64,000 nucleotides of DNA from NCBI RefSeq assembly GCF_005239225.2, contig NC_133297.1, positions 15,550,147 to 15,614,146 on the forward strand, given 5' to 3'. A model generated the notes under the pieces. The model did no database searches and was not told where the DNA came from. It saw only the letters and a list, made by a program, of their open reading frames with translations. Both the position numbers and the translations under genes were made by a program. Every line of letters starts with the position of its first letter. Within the stretch, counting starts at the first letter, position 1. Origin of the DNA: Populus alba. Lineage: Eukaryota > Streptophyta > Magnoliopsida > Malpighiales > Salicaceae. Positions 11,852-23,478 of this stretch are shown here, piece by piece.

Positions 11852-12420
11852 ATGTCCTCCTTCATCACTTCCTCTCCAGATCCCAACTTCAATCATACAC
11901 CTACACATCCTACTCACCATATAACACTCACACTTACTCGTGATAATGGAAAGCTCCTATATCTCTGGAGGAAAAAACATTTTGGTTTCATAGATGGTAA
12001 AATATCCATACCTTCTAACATGTTTCATACAAACCCCACTCATATTCCCATGTCAAATCTTGCTTATGATTTTTGGTACCAACAAGATCAACTCATTTTG
12101 ATAACCTTAATAGGTTCCCTCTCTGAACCAATCCTCACTAATATTAATGGTCTTGAAACCTCCAGAGATGTCTGGCTCACTTTGGAGAAAATGTTCTCCA
12201 CGAGCTCATCAAATGAACAATTCTATCAACTAGGCACACTTAAAAAGGGTAGTCTTTCTATCCAGGATTATTTTCAACAGGCAAGGGTCTTGCTGACATA
12301 CTTTCATTCATTGGACAACCTTTGAGAGATTCTGAGCTTATTTCTCATATCTTAGCTAGCTTGCTACATCGGTTAACACTCGTATAGAACCAATGCAACT
12401 TGATGAGTTATTTGGTCATC
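11852..12420 (+). pseudogene. Copia gag (UBN2-type) relic
   Basis: An ATG at 11852 opens 158 codons with the plant copia gag signature: a LYLWRKK entry, GFIDGKI, then the YDFWYQQDQLILITLIGSLSEPIL core and VWLTLEKMFS. It ends at a TGA at 12323. Homology continues beyond with frameshifts (GQPLRDSELISHILA, then RIEPMQLDELFG) up to about 12420, where the element is interrupted. No zinc knuckle remains. Confidence 0.75.
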
Positions 12421-12429
12421 ATGCAATGG

Positions 12430-13209
12430 AAGTTCTCAAGAAGCTCAAGATGAAGGATTGTGCAAAAGTAAATACTTAGGTAAGAGTGGAGTAACGATGT
12501 CAAAGAATGATGTAGGAGAGAAGATAAATTCAACAACATTCAAAAGCTTAGTTAGGCGTTTGAGATATTTGACATGCACTCGTCCAGATATTCTTTTTGG
12601 AGTAGGACTTGTGAGTAGATTTATGAAGACATCAACCATGACACACGTCAAAGCATTGAAGCTAATTCTTCGGTATATCAAAGGTATTGTTGATTTTGGC
12701 TTGTTCTATATTTATTCTAATAGCTTTGAACTTGTGGGTTATAGTGATGATGATTAGGCTAGAGATATGGATGAAAGAAAGAGCACAACGAGTTTTTTTT
12801 TTTACATGGGAGACATAAAATTTACATAGAGTTCAAAAAAGCCATCTATAGTCACTTTGTCAATATATAAAGTTGAATATGTAGCTACTACATCATGTAT
12901 TTTTCATTCCATATGGCTAAGGAGATTATTGAAGGACTTGTGAATGTCATAAAAGAAGTTTATTGAAGTTTATGTAGACAACTCATCAGTTATTGCATTA
13001 GCAAAGAATCCAATATTTCATGATAGAAGTAAGCATATTAACACAAGATTTCATTACCTATGAGATTGATTACAAACAGGGAAGTTAAAGTTATGTAAAT
13101 ACACAAGACCAAGTCATAAATATCTTCACAAAGCTAATAAAAAAAATGGTATTTTTATCTAGATTAGAAATATGTTGGGAGTTATGAAGAAATCAAGTTT
13201 AGAGGGGGA
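12430..13209 (+). pseudogene. Second copia element: RT end and RNase H relic
   Basis: A different copia element. The frame at about 12490-12757 carries the conserved LVRRLRYLTCTRPDI block, then ALKLILRYIKG and LVGYSDDD (normally YSDADWA). Decayed RNase H follows: STTSFFFYMG, SKKPSIVTLS, a VDNSSVIALAKNP block and HDRSKHINTRFHYL. Stops interrupt it. A purine-rich tract (agagggggatg, 13201-13211) sits at the expected polypurine position just before the LTR. Its gag, integrase and 5' LTR are absent, so only the 3' part survives here. Confidence 0.75.
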
Positions 13210-13610
13210 TGTTGAAAGTAAATTGATTTCTAAAAATTAGTTGAACCAATAGACCAGTTGGGAACAGGTTGACCGGTTGAGACTGAGTAATCGGTTGGAT
13301 TAAATAAATTGGTCGACCGATTGAAAAACAATCAACCAGTTCAGTCAACAAAATACAATTCCTGTTCAAATAGGATTTCCTTGTATTAACTTAATTCATT
13401 GATTATTTGGGACATTATACATATAAAAAGGCTTGTAATTCAACATTATTAAGCAATACAAAAATAGAGAGAATAGCTAAGAGAGTTTAAAGATAAACAT
13501 TTAATAAAAATATACCTTCCTCTCAATCTTCTTCTTGTTCTTGAGTTTTTTTTTAACTTTGTATTACTTTCTTTTTTTTATCTTATACCACACCTATCTT
13601 TCTTCCAACA
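13210..13610 (+). mobile_element. 3' LTR of the second copia element
   Basis: A 401-bp segment starting TGTTGAAAG right after a polypurine tract and ending CTTCCAACA, which gives near-perfect inverted ends. It contains a tataaaaagg motif near 13422. The outer element's coding sequence resumes at the next base. Confidence 0.75.
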
Positions 13611-14550
13611 TTGTGTACATTCTAATTTACGTAGATGATATTGTAATCACTGGCCTTGACTCATTCTAAATCTCATCAACTCATTTCTATTCTTCAATCT
13701 AAGTTTTCTCTTAAAACCTTAACTATCTAAACTACTTTCTTGGAGTTAAAGCTCACTTAATAAAAGTTGGATTATTATTATCTCAACAATAATACATCCA
13801 AGTCCTTCTTCAAAGAACAAACATGTCAGTTGTTAAACTAATTTCTTCACATATGATCTCCACCGCTACACGAAGTCAATTTTATAGAGATCCCTTCTCA
13901 TACCTAACACTCTACCATAGCCCTATTTGGAGCTTACAATACTTAAGTCTTACTCGTCTGAATATTGTATTTGTTGTAAATAAAGTCTGTGAGTTCATAT
14001 CATCAAAAGGATCTTACACTACTTCAGGTTCATTCCACATCATGGTATGCTACTCCAATGGTCTAAATCGCCTTCTCTTCATACTTTCTCTAACTCTGAA
14101 TGGGTTGGGTGTCCTGATGATAGACCTTTAACTTTAGATTATTGTATTTTCCTTGGTCTTAACTTAACATCTTAGAATTCATGAAAGCAAAAGACAATCT
14201 AGCACAAAATTAAAATACAAAGCTATTGCTAACACCTCTGCAAAACTAATCTAGTTATAATATATTCTCACATAATTGCATTTTCAATTACCATCCCCAC
14301 TTACTCTATAGTGTGATAATATTGGTGTAACATATTTGATTATTAATCCTCTTTTTTATTCTTGAACATAACATATTTCTATAGATTATTACTTTGTTCA
14401 AGATCAGGTTGCATCCAAATCACTAATGTAAAGTTTCTGTCATCAAAGGATCAACTTGCAATTGCTCTCATAAAGCCCTTACCTCCAACTCACTTTACAT
14501 CTATTAGACATAACCTCAATATCTGTGAGCTCTCGTCGAACTTGTAGGGG
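13611..14550 (+). pseudogene. Outer copia element: RT to C-terminus relic
   Basis: The first codons read FYVDDIVITG, the reverse-transcriptase active-site block. FLGVKAHL and LTRLNIVFVVNKVCEF follow, and near the end LSSKDQLAIALIKPL and FTSIRHNLNI, the usual copia C-terminus before the polypurine tract (gtaggggcgaat, 14544-14555). Stops and frameshifts are frequent. Confidence 0.75.
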
Positions 14551-14555
14551 CGAAT

Positions 14556-14782
14556 TGAGGCACGATCCAACTCAACTCAATCATTTTCAAGTTCAAACTA
14601 AAAGCAATATGAAGAATCCTCAACTGTTATTGCTAAAGATAAAATAGGACAAAAATAAATGCGAGGGTTCACTATTTTTTTGAATTCATATATGTTTCTG
14701 AATTCATGTTTATGTTACATTATATATCTTCTAGTGAAGCTCCCAGATTTATATGGGAAAAATAAAAGTCTTCTTCTCTTTA
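14556..14782 (+). mobile_element. 3' LTR of outer copia element
   Basis: It starts TGAGGCACGATCC after the polypurine tract and matches the 5' LTR at 11564-11813 with small gaps and many substitutions, so insertion is old. The final CA has decayed to TA. Confidence 0.7.
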
Positions 14783-16088
14783 AATTGTAATAGTCAGAAA
14801 CTTATCATTCCACTTGCTCAAGAGTACGACATTGATTTCTGGTGCAAAGAAATATTTGTTAGTTCTATAGTTGAGATAGAATTTGTGATCAATCTCAAAA
14901 TAACATGTGATGATGAGACTATTATTGTAAAATAGGTGTTTGAACTCCACAAATTGCTAGCATAAGAAGGTGCAATCAAGAAAGTGTTGTCAAATTGAAG
15001 GACCTAAAACCAAATATCATGGTAATTGTTGAACAAGAAACCAATCATGTGTGTGTGTGTAAGCAATTTTTCAAGCATAGATGTATATTTTCAAAATATT
15101 TGTTTCGTCTATAATAATTTTTTTTTAAATAGAAAAGGAGTGAATATATGTATATTGGATCCATAAAAATGAAATTTCTTGAGTTTTGAAGTGAGAATAA
15201 TTTAGCTCTCGGAATCTTCGTAGTTCTTGACCCTTGCTTTAAACTTGAATTAATGGATTATATGTATAAGCAAATCTACAATAGAAAAGATGACTTCTAA
15301 TTGTTGTGATTTCTTTAGGATCATATAAATGCATGTATACAATAAATATTCCAATTGGTCGAATAATTTGAGATTATTTGCTCCCACCACTACTGATGGT
15401 AGGTTAATCTTGAATTTTTTGTGTGTTATGACATGTTTTTTAAAGTGCATTTAAAATTGTTTATCACTTGAAAAAAAAAACATTAAATTTATGTTTTTTA
15501 TGTATTTTTGGATGGTTTTAATGTCTTAATATAAAAAATAAAAACAAAAATTAAAAGAATATCATTTTAATATATTTTTTAAAAAAAAAACACTTTTGAA
15601 ATGCATTATGCACCACAATATCAAAAAAATCAGTGGCAAATGCAAATATGATTCTAATATGGTAGACTCTAGAAAGTATAAACTTGATCTGTATGCATTC
15701 TTTCTATTAAATCTTTTAAGAATTCAAGTTATTTAAATAATAAGAAAAATATTTTTTAGTTAAAATTTAATTTTCTTATCAATGCATTTCTTTTTTGTTT
15801 TGACAAAAAAAAAATGTAATTTTATAAGTAGCATGATTTTTTGGATAAAAATCTAATATAATTAAAATAAACATTCACAATAATTCAAATGATTTACATC
15901 AATGAGAAAAAAATATATTTCTTTGTTAAAATCCTCATTCCTAATTCATGCATTTTTTTCCTAGCAAAAATGTCTTTTTTAGTAGAAAACTAATTTTTTA
16001 AATGAAAATTTAGCATCATAGGAGAAGCAAAGTACAATCAAAACACAAAAGAAAATTCTATAAACAATCAAAATAAAAATTACAAATT

Positions 16089-16089
<1 letters not shown>
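14783..16089. other. Intergenic with one MITE-like segment
   Basis: AT-rich. The segment about 15475-15625 resembles the short dispersed elements seen at 20521 and 53550-54905 (aatatcattttaatatatttttt core, followed by caccacaatatcaaa). Nothing else is recognised. Confidence 0.4.
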
Positions 16090-16135
<46 letters not shown>

Positions 16136-16136
16136 A
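16090..16136. repeat. (AT)n microsatellite
   Basis: About 47 bp of uninterrupted AT dinucleotides. Confidence 0.95.
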
Positions 16137-17459
16137 TAAACTAATTAAAAATATTATCATAAAAGCTCAAATCTTATTTGAAAAGTAAGGTATGAATGGA
16201 TGATTTTTAAAATTTTATTCTAATAATCCTAATTAAAAAAATATTTTTTGATAAAATAAAACAAACACATTAAAAACTTAAAAAACAAAGTGAAAGGCCA
16301 AGTGTGTGCGCTTGAAAGGTCAAGCCAAGTGCATGGCTTTAAGTAAATGCCCAATAACCTATTTTATTTTAAAGAATTTGAATGAAACATCATTTGCTTA
16401 TTTTTTTATTTTTGATCCATAAGTCGTTTGTCAAATTCAAGCTTTGGTCATCGGAGGTGGTAGAAAAATTAGGGTATAAAGAATGTGGGCCATAAAAAAC
16501 TCAATTTTCTACCTATTTTCATCTAAAAAAAACCTAAAAACTATCTTAAGAATCTCAATATCCTAATTAACCACCCAAAACAACATCCAACATGCCTAAA
16601 AACTAAATTTCAAATAAAACAAATTCAAGCACATATCTACTATTTTTTCCAGCATCATTGAATGTGGAAACCACCTCCATTAAGTTTTTTCTCTTAAAGT
16701 CAAGCCCATAGATACTACAACCGAAGTTATAGATGGTTAAAATCTAGCCATTCAATATCTTTTTATTTCCTTAAATTTTCCAACATCTTTCACTCTTATA
16801 TCTTTACCTCTAAGTAATAAAACATGACAAAAAAAAATTAAGTTTAGAATTAGAATATAGTAACATAAAAGAAAAAAGATGAAAGATGAGAAAAATAAAA
16901 CTTGAGAGGTTAAATGAAACTTTTGCTCATCTTTTATGGAAAAATGAGTATGTTTTTTTTTTTTTCCTTTATATCTATTTTTCCCTCTATTTCTCAATTT
17001 ATTTTCTAAGTAAAAGCTAGAACTCTATTTTATAAATTGGTCATTGATTTAACGTCGAAAACTTTACCGAGAAATTAAGTTAGCTAGATAAAACAAATTA
17101 AAATATACCTAAGTGTATAAAACTATGATAAGATAACTTCACAGAATGAATTAAAAAATAAATAAAATTCAATGACTAACTTGTAAACTTTGCAAACTAC
17201 AGGGATCAAAATATAAAAATGGAACAAAAATGTTTAATCAATGAATAGTATGTTGTAAGTGTGTGCACAATGAATTCTAAATAGTAAACCCCATATTGAT
17301 TTTAGTTGTTTTGTGTTAATGTTTTAATGTGTTAAAGGGTAAAAAACTAAAAGAAGTGGTGCTTTTACTTTGCACCAACTCACAAAATATTATTCATTGT
17401 AATAGTGTTTTTTTTCTTTGTTTTTTTTTTTTCTCAATCTATGTTTTTCCCCTTTTATT
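16137..17459. other. Intergenic, nothing recognised
   Basis: AT-rich, low-complexity in places. No gene or transposon protein is visible. Confidence 0.5.
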
Positions 17460-18140
17460 TCCCACTATATATTTTTTGTGGTTTGCTTTATATATGGTTA
17501 TCTCAGTCTCATGACCCGTGTTGTGAATTTAGCATGTTAACTCGATTAACTTAAGTTTTTTCTTTTCTTTTTCTTATTTTCCTCCCTCAATTTTATCATT
17601 TAACATTGAATTGATTAATAATTAAGCATCATGATTTGTTTCTATTTTCTTTATATGAAGTTATCCTGGTTTTATGACATACATCACGGATTTTACAGGT
17701 TAACCTAGGTTTACTTGAGTTATTTTATTGTATTTTTTTTTAGATTGAATTTTTTTCTCAATTGCATTATTCAATAATAGGTTGATTGAGAATTGGGTTT
17801 CATAATTTATTTCAATTTTTTTTTTTATGAGATTGTCTCATCTCATGATCCAATTCATAGGTTAATTTGAGTTGACTCTAGTTATTTTTCAGTTTGCTTT
17901 TTATGAGGTTATTTAGGCCTTGTGACCAAGGTCATAGGTTTGGAGAGTTAACTCATGTTGATTTAAGTTTTTTTCATTCTTTTTTAAATTGATTTTTTTT
18001 TCAATTTCATACTTCAACACTTGATTGATTGAAAATAGGGTTTCATAATTTATTTTGATTTACTTTTTATGAGTTTATCATGGTCTTACGACCTAAGTTA
18101 TAGATTTAATAAGGTAACCTTCATTGACCCGAGTCAATTC
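17460..18140 (+). repeat. Degenerate tandem array, unit about 170 bp
   Basis: At least four units, each with the order: a 'tatatgaggttatctcatgaccc' block, a 'gtgaatttaggttaac' block, 'ttaacttgagtt', a pyrimidine run, then 'caatttcattcttcaacattgattgat' and 'gggtttcataatttattt'. Units begin near 17485, 17653, 17830/17896 and 18060. The units code for nothing. Related single copies occur at 28480-29060 in the same orientation, and at 18690-19080, 35980-36260, 38720-39480 and 40850-41270 in the opposite one. Confidence 0.6.
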
Positions 18141-18689
18141 AATAAGTTTCTATCTCAATATTTAAAATAAATATCATCTTAAACTTTTTTAGTCAAATAA
18201 TATTTTTACTGGTCTTCTAGGTTGTCTTTAAACCAGCTAAGTCGATCAAGTTACATTGGATCAACCCCTACATAGTTTGATTTTATTTTTCTAGAAAAAC
18301 ATTAAAAATGTTTGGATATTTCCTCTTAACATTTTAAAAAATTAAATTATCTAACCCATAACATATTGTAGGCAATTGATCTAATTTGTAATTATAGTGT
18401 GTTTCGTGTTTGTGATATATGGCATACATCCCAATTCACAAAAATCCAAACAAAAAGGGTATTAAAGTAGGCCATCTAGCAATAAAACTAAATAGATGGT
18501 TTGCACAACATGACTAGTCCAAATTTTTTTCATTGGAAAAAACAAATGTTGTGGCATAATTGTTTCCAAAGAAAAAACTGAGATGCAGGTTATTGACTTG
18601 ACTAGGTCTAATAAAATTATATGATTTCGATAACATGAAAAAAATAAACCGACAAAAAAATTATAATGAAAAAAAGAAAAAAAATTATC

Positions 18690-19080
18690 AGAGCCCAACT
18701 GGTCTACGATCCGATTATGATACCAAGGCAACCTCATCAAAAACAAGTTAAATTTAACAATGAAACTCAATTATCAAACAATCTAATGTTAAAAGGCATA
18801 ATTGAAAAAAAATTAAAAAAAAAGCAATAGAAAAAAATATTTAAGTCAACTCGAGTTAACTCGTTAACCCTGGGATCATGGGTATAAAATTGGGATAACC
18901 CCGTAAATAGAAAAAAAAAAACATGAAGATTAATTCCTAATAAATCAAACATTGAAGGGTGAGATTTAAAAAAAAAAAAAAAAAAAAAATGAAGTCAACT
19001 CGTGTTAATAGTTGAAACTCTCGACTATATCATGAGCCTCGGGACAAAGCAAACCCTAAGAAATAACAATGTAAAATTCT
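18690..19080 (-). repeat. Inverted partner of the 170-bp repeat family
   Basis: The same blocks in reverse complement: aagtcaactcgagttaactcgttaaccc near 18843-18870, ctgggatcatgg, then gataacccc, and a second copy near 18990-19050. With 17460-18140 it forms a head-to-head pair separated by about 550 bp. It includes a poly-A run at 18968-18989. Confidence 0.5.
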
Positions 19081-19139
19081 TAATAAAAAATTATTGAGAG
19101 CTGAAATTAGGAGAAAAATGAAATAAAAAAGGGATTCAA

Positions 19140-19550
19140 AAAAATAAAAAAAACTAAGGGATAAAATAGAAAACAAAATTCAATTAGGAAAATGATAAAA
19201 AAAAAAATAGCAATTAAAAGAATAATGATCAAATTTGATACAAAAAATAAAATAAAACCAAATGAAGAGGGACTAGATTGAAGAAGAAAAGGTAATGAAA
19301 AAAAAAGATGAAAAAGAAATCAAATCACAATCAAAAGAATAAAGATCAAATTAGAAATGAAAAAAAAAAAAAAAACTAGAAGACACATAAATAGCAATTA
19401 AAAGAATGGGGACTAAAATTGATATAAAAATCAAATAAAACCAAGTGATGAGGGACTAAGTTGAAGAAAAAAATTAATAAAAAAGATTAAAAAAAAATCA
19501 AACATAAATCAAAAGAATGAGAACTAAAATGAATATGAAAAATAAATTAA
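19140..19550. repeat. Purine-rich degenerate tandem repeat
   Basis: Three loose copies of 'gaggggactaaattgaagaaaa...aaaaatcaaaagaatgaggatcaaat' (about 19140-19240, 19240-19370, 19380-19530). The same kind of sequence follows the inverted repeat family again at 41180-41540, so both parts probably belong to one composite element. Confidence 0.4.
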
Positions 19551-19608
19551 AAGACACCTTTGTATTTTACCAAAGAGAAGAGAAAGAAAAGGGGGAGAAG
19601 AAGAAAAA

Positions 19609-20285
19609 AGTTCATTCGTGCCATATAGCACCCATCCACTATGAAGATCTTGGGGAGCCGCTTCCAACACCACTGTGGATGATGGTGTTTGTCAACCCGA
19701 GAAGTATGCACGCATCACCCGAAAGGCGTGAGCTCCTTTTACTCGCTCGCATATGCATTGTATGTGCCAACAATTTTTTTTTATTATTATTTTTTTAATT
19801 TATTAAAAAAATCATATTGCCCCTTACCCAACATAATATCAACAAACAAACCAACACAAAAATACAAAAAAAAAAAAAAAAAAAACCTTTAATGTAAGCT
19901 ATATATTTTTTTGCTTGCAATGGCACTTTAGTAATTGCATTTTTCCTTTGAAAAAAGTTCATAGGTGCCACACCGCACCCATCCATCATGAAGATCTCGA
20001 GGGGCCGCTTCCACTACCATCATGGAAGGTGGTGTCTGTCAGCCCGAGAAGACTACACGCATAACAAAAAAACACGGGCTCCTTCTACTCACTAGCATAT
20101 GCATTGCATATACCAATAATTTTTTTTTTAATTTTTATAATTTATCAAAAGATCATATTACCCCTTAGCCAACATGATATCAATAAAAAAAACCAACACA
20201 AAAATACCAAAAAACCCCTTAATGCAAGCTATATATTTTTTGCTTGCAATGGCACTTTAGTAATTGCATTTTTCTTTTGAAAAGC
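19609..20285. repeat. Tandem duplication, unit about 340 bp
   Basis: Copy 1 (19609-19955) and copy 2 (19957-20285) share the full order of blocks: gttcat..gtgcca, cacccatcca..atgaagatct, ggccgcttcca, ggtgt.tgtca.cccgagaag, agcatatgcattg, atcatattgcccctta, then agctatatatttttt, and a gcttgcaatggcactttag end. It lies directly downstream of the purine-rich repeat. A weaker relative of the GC-richer half appears near 41580-41680. The frames inside do not code for a known protein. Confidence 0.75.
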
Positions 20286-20520
20286 AAAAAACAAGAATAC
20301 TCCTGGCTAAAAGTTAAGAAAAATTAAGCTTTAGGTATCTTAAATAAAAAAAAATAAAAATAACATTATATCCCTAATCAAGCTTGCAAAGACAAATTAA
20401 TTATATGAATGAGATGAATTTTGCTCATGCAAGTTATATAAGCCTGCACATGTAAAATTTTCATTCAATTATAAAATCTATTAAAATATAAGTTCTTGTA
20501 CGATAAAAAATACTAAATAA

Positions 20521-20695
20521 TGTTTAGAAATGTGATAACAATTATTTTATAAAATATTTTTTATTTAAAAATATATTAAAATAATATATATTTTTAAAAA
20601 AGTTAATATTAATATATCAAAAAAATCTAAAATTATATTAAAAATTATTTTTTTAAAAAAATTACTATTTAGAACACAATATCAAACATCCTCTC
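20521..20695. mobile_element. MITE-like element with imperfect inverted ends
   Basis: It begins atgtttagaaatgtgata and ends gaacacaatatcaaacat, which are imperfect inverted ends. The core 'taaaatattttttatttaaaaatatattaaaataat' pattern recurs in this window at 53570, 53870, 54530, 54850 and 59690. It has no coding capacity. Confidence 0.45.
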
Positions 20696-20739
20696 AAGTC
20701 TTTTATTTTAATAGCGTAAATAGTCATTCAATTATCGGG

Positions 20740-21044
20740 CCCGGTCCAGAATACTGCAAAACAGACACGTTTATAAGACACCTAAAGGGGAAGGATTAGG
20801 TTTTGATATCACGTCGCTTCGATGCTTAACCCGTCGTTTTGAAGCGGTTGCTGGTCGTAGCGTGAGAAAAAAATTAGAAGTCTCTTTCCGTCGTCGTTTT
20901 GCTAAAACCCCCCCTCCATCTCTATTTTATTTCAGGTTCGTAACTCCTCCTGTATCTTCTTCCTCGTTTTTCATTTTGACGATTAACTTGGGATTTAGAT
21001 GTAATTATCAATATTAACATTGGTGGTGTGGCGGGAATCAGTGA
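20740..21044 (+). promoter_or_regulatory. Promoter and 5' leader of the MAIL gene
   Basis: GC content rises sharply here. The leader probably holds an intron, with donor cag|gttcg at about 20938 and acceptor aatcag at about 21040, four bases before the start codon. The exact transcription start cannot be seen. Confidence 0.4.
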
Positions 21045-23478
21045 ATGGACACGAATCCCGGACCAATTGATGGGTGTGTACTGTATGATCAAGACAAGCA
21101 TGTCTCCTCTGCGGTTTGGGATGGCCAGGTGTGTGTTTGCTTTTCTTGGATTATCTTATTAATTAATTAATGAAAGCAAATTGTGTGAGTTGTCGGTTTG
21201 ATGTTCAGGAGCGTGGTGTGCTAAGATGCCATGAGCACACGTCCAAGTTGGGTGAATGGAAGCTAAGTCCTAAGCAAATTGAGTTGGTGGAGAAAGCTGG
21301 ATTTGGTTACTTGAGAAAGATTCCGGCTATTAGTCTTGACAATCCTCTCATATCGGCGCTTGTTGAGAGGTGGAGGAAGGAGACCAATACGTTTCATTTG
21401 TCTGTTGGTGAAATGACTGTTACTCTTCAAGATGTTGCCTTGTTGCTTGGACTTGCCATTGATGGGAAGCCTGTTATTGGAATAACACATACCAGTTGTG
21501 CCTCAGTTTGCCAAAGGCTTTTAGGGAAATCGCCCGATTCTAACTACGCAAGTGGTGGGATGGTGAAGTTAAGTTGGTTGAAGGAGTTCTTTTCTCATTG
21601 TTCTGAAGATGCACCTATTGAAGAGGTTGAGCGCTGCACTCGCGCTTATCTTCTCTACCTTGTCGGTAGTACCATATTTTCCACCACCACTGGGAATAAG
21701 GTTCCTGTAATGTACCTTCCATTGTTTGCGAATTTTGAAGAAGCTGTGGAGTTTGCCTGGGGAGCAGCAGCATTAGCTTTCTTGTATAGAGCACTCGGCA
21801 ATGCATGTGTTAAATCTCAGAGTACCATTTGTGGTTGCTTAACACTACTGCAGGTTATTTATGTTGTTTATAATAAAGCTATCCATTGATTATCTTTTTT
21901 ATTATTATTATTAAAAAACAAAAGTGATGGAATGTGAGATTGAAGGACTTCTTTTCTGCAATTAATTTCATCCAAGGATAATAGTTCTCAAATAGACTAT
22001 TAGTATTGACTGATTCTTGCTTTCTGTAGTGTTGGAGCTACTTCCATCTGAATGTGGGCCGACCAAAGCTTAATCGAGACCCCATCCATGATCATTTTCC
22101 ATTTGTGCTTAGATGGAAGGGAAAACAAAGTGGGCCAACAACAAATCGTGATGTAGTTTTCTACCGCAAGGCACTGGACTCGTTGAAACCAACTGATGTA
22201 GGTTCTCACTTCTTTCAATTCGGTTCAGTTCTTATTCCACTTGATGCATAGAAAATGCTAATGCAACTGGCTTGGTGTTGACACATAGGTGGAGTGGCTT
22301 CCGTACAAAATTATGGACAGTACTGTAATACCAAAAGATATAAAAAATACCTTAATTTTAGGGAGATCAAAGACAATGCTAATATGCTTTGACAAGGCAG
22401 AACGCCACCTTCCTGATCGTTGCCTTAGGCAATATGGCATGCTTCAACCAATCCCAGAAGATGTGGAGCGGTGGCTGAGAAAGAGTCGAGGAGTTGACGG
22501 TGGGGTTGACTTGTCTGGGAAAATGGAGCTGGAGCTTAATGAATGGATGGATCGTCAACTCCATATTGTGGATGGGGATGATGGCGTGGAAGAGGGTGGC
22601 TACATGCAATGGTACTGGAAAATCACTCGTAAAGTTGTTGGAAGGCCTATATCTCTCTCATCTGAGTTCCAAAGGACGGTAGGGCTATGCTCAGACTTCA
22701 ATTTTGCTATTACCTTTGTTTTTGATATAATCTGCAATGGTCTATTCTTTAACTGTTGCAGATCTCTGGTTTAAGAGAAATTTCTTATTTAGCGGATTCA
22801 TTCTCAACAAAAGGGTTGGACGGACAACAATTTGAGTCAATTTCAAGGATCAGGTTTATTGCACAGGACTGTTTGAGGGACCAGATTGAAAGTCCAGTCA
22901 CGCCATCAGCACCCCCACAAATTGAACTAGGAAAAAGGTCAAGGGGGAAGGAAAGGGTTAGAAGGAAAGGTAATGGGAAACGCAGGAGAAAGGATGAGCC
23001 AATGGAATATCAAGAAGCAAGTGAGGATGACCAGCCTCAGCTTTATGGTGCAGTTATCGTGGCTGATCAGTTACACTTGGACCAGGCAGATGGCGAGGTT
23101 GGTCAGTTACAGTCATGCCTGGCAGATGATAATTTTGACCCTCAACATCTGTCTCATGCAGCTGATGAGGATTATAGTGAAGAGTTACAAAATATGGTTA
23201 ATCAGGAAGATGATGCAAAGCCTAGCACTGCTACAGAGGACATCAATGAGTCTCAGCCTTGTAAAGACGCTAACAATGAGAATGACTCCCAGTCATGTCA
23301 TGTGACTATTGAGGTCAACAACAGAAAAATATATGGTGAGGCAAGTAAAGGGGTCGATGATTCCCAGTCTTGTGAGCCAACTAATGAGGTGAATGACTCA
23401 CAGATTTGTCAGGAAAAGAGAAGTGATGTTCATGATTCTCAGCTTCTTGATGCATCAGCCAAGGTCAATGCCTCATGA
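21045..23478 (+). CDS. MAIL2: MAIN-LIKE plant mobile domain protein (MAIL2 type)
   Basis: Five exons: 21045-21128, 21209-21853, 22030-22197, 22289-22678 and 22762-23478. All have GT-AG borders and codon-boundary junctions, giving 667 residues. The plant mobile domain runs from about residue 30 (RGVLRCHEHTSKL) to about 465. It includes FHLSVGEMTVTLQDVALLLGL, the LPLFANFEEA block, AWGAAALAFLYR and a KSQSTICGCLTLLQCWSY junction across exons 2-3. A basic cluster at about residues 487-507 is a likely nuclear signal, followed by an acidic, repeat-rich tail with NDSQ units. In Arabidopsis, MAIN and MAIL1 act in the nucleus with PP7L to silence transposons and maintain meristems. The domain is shared with transposons and is thought to derive from them. 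The MAIL2 choice rests on the N-terminus and length. The tail appears truncated (see next entry). Confidence 0.85.
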
